Source of the DNA: Clostridia bacterium
GTDB lineage: Bacteria > Bacillota > Clostridia > Christensenellales > Borkfalkiaceae
Direction: 5' to 3'
DNA: 63,102 nucleotides
Assembly: GCA_017621155.1 (NCBI GenBank)
Contig: JAGATP010000009.1
Coordinates: 1-63,102, forward strand
Made by a program: the position numbers and the translations under genes. The notes beneath the pieces were generated by a model. The model did not search any database. It had not been told where the DNA came from and saw only the letters and a list, made by a program, of their open reading frames with translations. This document shows, in pieces, positions 60,630 to 63,102 of this stretch. The first letter of the stretch is position 1. Every line of letters begins with the position of its first letter.

Positions 60630-61891
60630 ATCCTGCCGCTCAGAAGCAAACAAACCGTTGCCTTTAAGCCGTGCGCTCCGTTTTCGATCTTCAATTCGCC
60701 CTGCATCTTCTTCATAAAGTAGTCCGAAATGAAGAGCCCCAAGCCCGCCCCTTCGGTATTGGCGGCGTTGCTTCCGCGCCTGAACTTCTCCTTGAGTACG
60801 GGCAGTTCCTCGGCGGGAACACCCCCGCCGAAATCTTCCATCCCGATGCTAAGATAGGAATCGCCCTCCTGCACCGTGACGACGATTTCCGTCTTTGCGT
60901 ATTTGTAGGCGTTGGCAAAGAGATTGTCGAACACCTGTTGCAGGCGCAAGCCGTCCGCATAGACGAGGCATTCGGGCAGGTCGCAAATGACGGCTCGGTG
61001 CAGATAGTCCGCATTTTCGAGCATGGTTTTTACTTGCTCGCTCTTTATGTTCGAAGGCGTTACGGTGAGCTGCTGCAATTCTTCGAGGGTCGCCGTAAAG
61101 AGATTGGTGACGAGCACATTGATCTGATCGGCTTTTTTGATGATCTGCGCGTAGTTCTCCCGATCTTTTTCCTTCGTCGCGACCGCAAGCCCGACTTCGG
61201 AAACCGCTTTGATGCTTGCGACGGGCGTTTTGATGTCGTGGGAGAGCTTGGCGACGAGCTCCTTTTTGCTCTTCTGCGCCCGCGCTTCGGCGAGGCGGGC
61301 TTTTTTGAGTTCAGAGCGCATGAGATCAAAGCTCTCGGTAAACGCGCCGAAGAGATTCCCCCGATCCATTTCGAGCGGAATATCGAGATTGCCGCCCGCG
61401 ACGCGCTCGGCAAAGCCCTTGAGCTTTCGGAAGGGCTTGACGATCGTCCGATTGAGAAAAAACGCATACGCGGCGCAAAGTACGCCCGTCAAGACGATTG
61501 CCGCCGACAGCACGAAAATGATATTCTGCTTGTGCGCCCTCAGCGTCTGCGCTTCGTCGTTGTAAATAATAATCTTTCCGACCGTATCGCCTTCCATTTC
61601 GAGATCGAGAATGGTATCCCGATGCGAAATTGCCTCGTTAATGCTCTCGCTCAACCCCGATTTCGTCTGATAGAGGAGATTCCCCTCGGCGTCCAACACG
61701 ACGTAGTCGAGCAAAGTTCCGTCCTCATACCCTTCCAAAGAGGGAAATTTTTCCTTTACCGCGTGCACGACTTCGTTGACCGAGACAGTGTCCTGCGAAA
61801 AATCGGGCGTTTGCAAGGAAAAAGCGAGGAGCGCAAGCAGTTCGATTGCAAACGCAAGCAATCCGCCGAGAATGAGCCACTTCCTTTTCAT
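60626..61891 (-). CDS. Sensor histidine kinase
   Basis: 421 residues: helix 1 (7-25), external sensor part of about 90 residues, helix 2 (125-148), HAMP (LNRTIVKPFRKLKGFAERV), HisKA with LSHDIKTPVASIKAV (phospho-His), then N-box DNLFANAYKYAK, G1 MEDFGGGVP and G2 GAGLGLFIS. It is the partner of the response regulator, which it overlaps by 4 bp. The stop overlaps the first box of the ABC promoter. Confidence 0.94.
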   Translation of the reverse strand: MKRKWLILGGLLAFAIELLALLAFSLQTPDFSQDTVSVNEVVHAVKEKFPSLEGYEDGTLLDYVVLDAEGNLLYQTKSGLSESINEAISHRDTILDLEMEGDTVGKIIIYNDEAQTLRAHKQNIIFVLSAAIVLTGVLCAAYAFFLNRTIVKPFRKLKGFAERVAGGNLDIPLEMDRGNLFGAFTESFDLMRSELKKARLAEARAQKSKKELVAKLSHDIKTPVASIKAVSEVGLAVATKEKDRENYAQIIKKADQINVLVTNLFTATLEELQQLTVTPSNIKSEQVKTMLENADYLHRAVICDLPECLVYADGLRLQQVFDNLFANAYKYAKTEIVVTVQEGDSYLSIGMEDFGGGVPAEELPVLKEKFRRGSNAANTEGAGLGLFISDYFMKKMQGELKIENGAHGLKATVCLLLSGRI

Positions 61892-62562
61892 CGTCCGCCT
61901 CCCACGAATTTATACCCGTCTCCCCAAACGGTGACGATGTACTTCGGCTCGTTCGGATTGCTCTCGATCGCCTCGCGCAATCTGCGGATATGCACGTTGA
62001 GCGTCCCGTCGCCCGTAAACTTATCCTCCCAGACCTTTTCAAACAGCTCCTGCTTAGAGATGACCTTTCCCTTCCTTTCAATCAGATAGGACAAGAGCTT
62101 AAATTCGAGGGCGGTAAGCTTTACCGCATTGCCCTTCACAAAGACCTGCTTTGCCCGTGTATCGACGCGCAGATAGCCGTCCGAAAAATCAGAGACGCCC
62201 CCGTACCGCTTCAAAACCGCCTTCACCTTGGCGAGCAGAACGCCGAGCGAGTACGGCTTTTGGATATAATCGTCGCCCCCGATGTTAAGCGCGACGATTT
62301 TATCGTCGTCGCTCGTCCTTGCGGAGAGAAATAAAATGGGAATGTCCGTCCTCCCCCTCAGCTCCCTGCATAAATCAAAGCCGTTTCCGTCGCCAAGGTT
62401 AATATCGAGCAGAATGAGCTCAGCTGTATGTTCGGCAAAAAAGCTGCGGCACTCATCCAGGCTGTAAGCCACGGCGGTCGTCACGCCGAAGAGCGAAAAG
62501 TATTCCGCCGTGCTGTCTGCAAGCAATTTCTCGTCGTCCACGATCAGGCAATTGTATTTCAT
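61888..62562 (-). CDS. OmpR-family response regulator
   Basis: 224 residues. Receiver domain with VDDEK (acid pair) and phospho-acceptor Asp in LILLDINLGDG, Lys in YIQKPYS. The winged-helix output domain ends TVWGDGYKFVGG. GGAGGTG precedes the ATG. It probably controls its own operon and the ABC genes through TTAAGA-like direct repeats. Confidence 0.95.
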   Translation of the reverse strand: MKYNCLIVDDEKLLADSTAEYFSLFGVTTAVAYSLDECRSFFAEHTAELILLDINLGDGNGFDLCRELRGRTDIPILFLSARTSDDDKIVALNIGGDDYIQKPYSLGVLLAKVKAVLKRYGGVSDFSDGYLRVDTRAKQVFVKGNAVKLTALEFKLLSYLIERKGKVISKQELFEKVWEDKFTGDGTLNVHIRRLREAIESNPNEPKYIVTVWGDGYKFVGGGR

Positions 62563-62579
62563 AGCGCACCTCCGATGGT

Positions 62580-62622
62580 ATTATAACACGTTGCGAGGCG
62601 AAAATCTTTAAAAATTTCTTAA
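62580..62622 (-). promoter_or_regulatory. Response-regulator promoter with two phased boxes
   Basis: TATAAT (62580-62585), no good -35, and boxes TTAAGA (62617-62622) and TTAAAG (62606-62611) 11 bp apart near the -35 region. Confidence 0.55.
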
Positions 62623-62652
62623 AAATACCCTTTCGAAGCGGAGAAAAAACGC

Positions 62653-62709
62653 TTGACAGGAAAATCTCTCTCTGTTATAATAGAACAAACGTTATAGAAC
62701 GATTGTTCT
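62653..62709 (+). promoter_or_regulatory. Promoter and operator of the TetR gene
   Basis: TTGACA (62653-62658), 17 bp, TATAAT (62676-62681). The dyad AGAACAAACG (62682-62691), N8, CGATTGTTCT (62700-62709) has one mismatch in 10 and follows the -10 directly. GGAG precedes the ATG. Confidence 0.8.
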
Positions 62710-62723
62710 AAAAGGAGAAAGGT

Positions 62724-62981
62724 ATGCCCCCGAAGGCAAAATTCACCAAGGAGCAAATTGTGGAAGAGGCGCTCGATCTCGTTCGGGAAAAAGGGATGGA
62801 AGTCTTAACGGCAAGGGCGCTCGCAAAGAGGCTAAAAAGCTCGGTCTGCCCGATCTTCACCGTGTTTGAAAGCATGGAGGAAATTCAACGCGAAGTCGTC
62901 AAGGCGGCAAAGACGGTCTATGCGGGGTACGTAGCGCGAGGCTTACGAGAGACGCCCGCCTTCAATGCTCATGTACGGTAA
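62724..62981 (+). CDS. TetR-family regulator, truncated
   Basis: 85 residues: a full helix-turn-helix (FTKEQIVEEALDLVREKG and TARALAKRLKSSVCPIFTVF) and the start of the ligand domain up to GLRETPAF. It then departs after about 62963 into NAHVR and a stop. Normal members have about 190 residues. The DNA-binding part and the operator are intact, the rest is lost, probably through insertion or recombination at about 62965. Confidence 0.8.
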   Translation: MPPKAKFTKEQIVEEALDLVREKGMEVLTARALAKRLKSSVCPIFTVFESMEEIQREVVKAAKTVYAGYVARGLRETPAFNAHVR

Positions 62982-63072
62982 GGAAGCAAGCAACCGAAAA
63001 CAAGAGATAGACCGCCAGCACTACACTATTCCGAACCAAAGACCAAAAGATAAGCATTGTGGGAAAATCTAA
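62965..63072 (+). other. Foreign 3' fragment next to the TetR break
   Basis: A 35-codon open frame (MLMYGKEASNRKQEIDRQHY onward, stop at 63070) ends inside the loop of a 16-bp hairpin (63054-63069 with 63080-63095, one wobble pair), which looks like a gene-end terminator. It may be the 3' end of a mobile-element gene that broke the regulator. I do not recognise the protein. Confidence 0.35.
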
Positions 63073-63102
63073 ACTTTTGGATTTTCCTACAATGCCAACT
63101 AC

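Overview
The window looks like a chromosomal segment of an anaerobic, probably spore-forming member of the Clostridia. The signs are a SpoVAC homologue, a glycyl-radical pyruvate formate-lyase with its activase, a rubredoxin, oxygen-labile Fe-S enzymes (NadA and a cysteine-type L-serine dehydratase), low-GC-Gram-positive -35/-10 promoters with strong Shine-Dalgarno sites, and NiaR control of NAD synthesis. The order or genus cannot be fixed from the sequence. Host-like genes are moderately GC-rich. Two blocks, 39.6-43.9 kb and 46.6-54.9 kb, are clearly more AT-rich and look acquired.

Layout. 1-1.4 kb: 3' end of a membrane-anchored GH3 glycosidase. 2.0-8.9 kb: a Gtr-type surface-glycosylation operon (GT2 lipid-carrier glycosyltransferase, GtrA flippase, three tandem paralogous multi-spanning PTPS-related/GT-C-like proteins and a deleted fourth copy). 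9.0-12.5 kb: nadA-nadB-nadC-niaR under a promoter overlapped by a NiaR-like site. 12.7-18.2 kb: 2-hydroxyacid dehydrogenase, HtrA-like lipoprotein protease, pflA-pflB. 18.25-18.9 kb: a gene-free stretch of repeated mini-hairpins. 19-22.1 kb: HAD phosphatase, UbiA-type prenyltransferase and a GT-C-like membrane protein. 22.2-25.5 kb: aroK, a membrane protein, nitroreductase, ATC-hydrolase-like protein and trmB. 25.5-29.6 kb: serine dehydratase, cysteine synthase, glycogen branching enzyme. 29.7-39.1 kb: TetR regulator with a membrane partner, a second GT-C-like protein, a GltD-like flavoprotein, rubredoxin, an asymmetric ABC exporter pair and a YgjP-type metallopeptidase.

39.4-44.1 kb: tRNA-Gly(CCC), then a cassette holding a domain-permuted GH3 enzyme and a four-helix membrane protein. 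The cassette is bracketed by tandem repeats that contain the tRNA 3' end; no integrase is present. 44.6-46.5 kb: a small S24/S26-type peptidase and a secreted Cys-rich repeat protein.

46.6-54.9 kb: the most notable region, a polymorphic-toxin (Rhs/WapA-type) array. A 5'-truncated Rhs gene with its own tip is followed by six displaced tip modules. Each module begins with the same Rhs core end, then a different or decayed C-terminal toxin; five of the six are followed by an intact-looking immunity gene and a terminator. The displaced tips lack convincing start signals, whereas most of the immunity genes have good ones. This suggests a silent tip archive with expressed protection.

54.9-63.1 kb: SGNH hydrolase, spoVAC, tRNA-Val(GAC) with a second copy of its 3' end and inverted tRNA-like trailers, an FtsX-type ABC transporter with its histidine kinase and response regulator (phased TTAAGA-like boxes in front of both units), and a TetR gene cut short near the window edge. 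Three genes share a -35/17 bp/-10/6 nt/ATG layout that predicts leaderless mRNAs.
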